Positions 5,174 to 6,226 of a stretch of 6,226 nucleotides of DNA are shown here, one piece after another (the first letter of the stretch is position 1; each line of letters opens with the position of its first letter). The notes beneath the pieces were generated by a model that searched no databases, was not told the origin of the DNA, and saw nothing but the letters and a program-made list of their open reading frames with translations. The position numbers and the translations under genes were made by a program. Source of the stretch: Archaeoglobaceae archaeon (GTDB lineage Archaea > Halobacteriota > Archaeoglobi > Archaeoglobales > JdFR-42); NCBI GenBank assembly GCA_015523685.1, contig WAJW01000100.1, forward strand, positions 1-6,226. Reading direction: 5' to 3'.

Positions 5174-5449
5174 TCATTTTTTCCTCACATAGACCTCAAA
5201 GCTCCCTCCATCGGAGAGAACTCCAATATGTTCCACAATATCCTTCGTAGCCCTCAGCACGTTCTCCACAGATGGTGGGTAATCCACTATTATTTTCAGA
5301 ACTTCACCACTTTCGATCTCTTTGAGCTTCATCTTTGTTTTCAGAACGGGATACGGGCACACCTCGCCCCTTATATCAAGTTCCTCGTCGTAGATTATTT
5401 TTTCTGCCTCCTCTCTGTTGAGCTTCTGAACCAACTTTGACCACCGCAA
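5174..5449 (-). CDS. TusA/SirA-family sulfur-transfer protein
   Basis: A 91-residue protein whose core (about residues 22-91) is a TusA-type two-layer fold. The diagnostic segment is L24-D-I-R-G-E-V-C31-P-Y-P34, the CPxP signature. C31 is the expected persulfide-carrying cysteine, and the conserved ESGEVLKII strand and DYPPSVENV segment follow. TusA proteins accept sulfur from desulfurases or other donors and pass it on for tRNA thiolation, cofactor assembly or redox sulfur metabolism. About 20 extra charged residues precede the core. The start is uncertain: TTG 5449 is the first possible start codon in the frame, but the in-frame TTG at 5434 has a GGTGGT six bases ahead and would shorten the protein by five residues. 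The frame remains open upstream into the moaD-like 3' end but offers no ATG or GTG. It follows the MoaD-like gene after 25 bp or 40 bp and is the last gene of the operon. The context suggests it feeds sulfur toward the tungstopterin of AOR, which is inference. Confidence 0.87.
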   Translation of the reverse strand: MRWSKLVQKLNREEAEKIIYDEELDIRGEVCPYPVLKTKMKLKEIESGEVLKIIVDYPPSVENVLRATKDIVEHIGVLSDGGSFEVYVRKK

Positions 5450-5474
5450 TGGTTTCGATAAGATGTTGAATAAA

Positions 5475-5777
5475 TCAGTTTTGGTCTCTGGAAACTTTCC
5501 CTCCCGCTATGGCTGGAAAGAAGTGTACCACATCTCCATCCCTGAGTTCGGTATCAAAACCATCAATGAAGTCCACATCTCTACCATTGAGGAGTATTTT
5601 CACACCCATCCTCAATCCACCATCATCCATTATGCTTTCCCTGAATTCCCTGCCATATTTTTTGAAAAGAAAAGAAAGAAGATCAGACACTCTTGCATTG
5701 TTTTTCAGCTCAACCTCTTCCTCCTTTCTGCCGGTGATCTGCCTGAACGTTGCGTAATACAGTGCCTTTACCCTCAT
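5475..5777 (-). CDS. MoaD/ThiS-like ubiquitin-fold sulfur carrier with a C-terminal tail
   Basis: A 100-residue beta-grasp protein of the MoaD/SAMP type. MoaD, activated by a MoeB/E1-like adenylyltransferase, carries sulfur as a thiocarboxylate on its terminal glycine and, with MoaE, makes the dithiolene of molybdo- and tungstopterin. Seen: VKALYYATFRQITG at the N-terminus, a VSDLLSFLFKKYG helix (30-42), KILLNGRDVDF (60-70) and LRDGDVVHFFPAIAGG (78-93), the canonical MoaD ending. Odd: seven residues (94-100, KVSRDQN) follow Gly93, so the Gly-Gly is not terminal. The protein would need trimming, for example by a JAMM/MPN+ protease as known for CysO- and QbsE-type carriers, or it may act by another route. 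The ATG overlaps the AOR stop codon in an ATGA, so the two are translationally coupled. This arrangement of AOR with a MoaD-like gene is familiar in tungsten-using archaea and bacteria. Confidence 0.9.
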   Translation of the reverse strand: MRVKALYYATFRQITGRKEEEVELKNNARVSDLLSFLFKKYGREFRESIMDDGGLRMGVKILLNGRDVDFIDGFDTELRDGDVVHFFPAIAGGKVSRDQN

Positions 5778-6226
5778 AGCTCCAGCTCTTTTAGCTTTTC
5801 TGGAGTTGGAACCCCCTCATCAGAATACCCTCTGATCTCGTAGTATCTGGAAAGCATTTTTTCGAGTGGAACGGTGTTTCCCTTTGCCGGCCCCTCAGGC
5901 ATGGGCTCTTTCAGAAATCTCATGGGCAGGTTATCATCCTTACTGCTCAATCCCTCTCTCGAGTTGAACAACCTCTCAACTGCATAAACCCTTTCTCCTG
6001 TTTCAAGGAAATCTCTGCCGGAGTACTCCCACCCTGTTGCTCCGGAGATCATATCTCCGAATTCATTTTCTCCGAATGCGAACACATTGAAAAGGCAGGT
6101 GACGCTTGAATCTATCGCTGCGGTTATGTTCTGGAGAAAGATTGTGAGTTCAACCTTGCTGTCAGAGTAATCATAGGGATCCACCTTTGAGGGTATTCCA
6201 AAAATCTCGGGTGAGATGGTGTATCC
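5774..6226 (-). CDS. Aldehyde ferredoxin oxidoreductase, C-terminal part (partial, 5' end outside window)
   Basis: The frame runs from the right edge to TGA at 5774 and gives the last 150 residues of an enzyme that normally has about 600. It enters mid-protein, at a GYTISPEIFGIPSKVDPYDY stretch; the GTG at 6182-6184 is internal, not a start. AORs oxidise aldehydes to acids, passing electrons to ferredoxin through a tungsten-bispterin and one [4Fe-4S] cluster. Seen (partial numbering): D39-S-S-V-T-C44, matching the D-x-x-G-L-C motif whose Asp binds pterin and whose Cys is the fourth cluster ligand; G-x-R-V-Y-A-V-E-R-L-F-N-x-R-E-G; KDDNLPMRF; EPMPEGPAKG; and the ending EGVPTPEKLKEL. Odd: the Gly-Leu of the pterin/cluster motif is Val-Thr. 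The first three cluster cysteines lie outside the window. It heads (within view) the operon with the MoaD-like and TusA-like genes. The aldehyde substrate and the exact subfamily (AOR, FOR, GAPOR, WOR) cannot be decided. Confidence 0.93.
   Translation of the reverse strand, partial: GYTISPEIFGIPSKVDPYDYSDSKVELTIFLQNITAAIDSSVTCLFNVFAFGENEFGDMISGATGWEYSGRDFLETGERVYAVERLFNSREGLSSKDDNLPMRFLKEPMPEGPAKGNTVPLEKMLSRYYEIRGYSDEGVPTPEKLKELEL

Noticed and set aside
4768..5250. A 160-codon plus-strand reading frame spanning the gap and both neighbouring genes
   Set aside because: It overlaps the cupin and TusA-like genes in antisense, has no family resemblance, and its composition in the gap looks like untranslated sequence.
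6182..6184. GTG as the start of the AOR gene
   Set aside because: The frame continues to the window edge with AOR-like residues (GYTISPEIFGIP), so this GTG is an internal Val codon.
1..6226. CRISPR arrays, insertion sequences, tRNA or rRNA genes
   Set aside because: No regularly spaced repeats, transposase-like frames, terminal inverted repeats or cloverleaf sequences were seen on either strand.

Overview
The window looks like chromosomal DNA of an anaerobic, probably thermophilic euryarchaeon, most likely of the Archaeoglobales type (Archaeoglobus/Geoglobus/Ferroglobus). This is inference. It rests on the gene families present (a tungsten-type aldehyde ferredoxin oxidoreductase, NoxA-like flavoproteins, a large iron-sulfur 'old yellow' flavoenzyme), the Lys/Glu/Ile-rich proteins, GTG and TTG starts, apparently leaderless genes behind TATA boxes, and T-tract terminators. 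No RNA gene, mobile element or CRISPR array was found.

Layout. Bases 1-223 are AT-rich and without a convincing gene. At 224-1549 (-) lies a pyridine-nucleotide:disulfide oxidoreductase of the NADH oxidase / CoA-disulfide reductase type. It diverges from an AIM24/TIGR00266-family gene (1636-2349, +) across an 86-bp promoter region. That region holds two TATA-like boxes, each about 26 nt from its start codon, and a perfect 12-bp palindrome. After a 224-bp spacer comes a 646-residue FMN/FAD enzyme of the 2,4-dienoyl-CoA reductase / old yellow enzyme family (2574-4514, +). It ends in a strongly T-rich terminator, convergent with a small cupin (4585-4896, -). A 277-bp gap without a supported gene follows. 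The right end is a compact minus-strand operon, read from right to left: the C-terminal part of an aldehyde ferredoxin oxidoreductase (AOR, cut by the window edge), a MoaD-like ubiquitin-fold sulfur carrier overlapping it by 4 bp, and a TusA-like sulfur-transfer protein.

How the genes may work together. AOR, MoaD-like and TusA-like proteins form a coherent set: AOR needs a dithiolene tungstopterin, MoaD-type proteins donate the dithiolene sulfur as a C-terminal thiocarboxylate, and TusA proteins relay persulfide sulfur. The operon therefore looks like an oxidoreductase packaged with parts of its own cofactor sulfur supply. The other genes are separate units of redox or unknown function.

Most noteworthy: (i) the dienoyl-CoA-reductase-like enzyme has lost one of the four Fe-S cysteines and the glycine motif of its second Rossmann fold while keeping the barrel catalytic Tyr/His pair; (ii) the MoaD-like protein carries seven residues beyond its Gly-Gly, so it would need processing before activation; (iii) the NoxA-like protein has a Cys-Arg-Cys at the redox centre; (iv) an ATCCTGTG(TG)ATAAAG element recurs upstream of two minus-strand genes. 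I see no wholly new defence or mobile system here.
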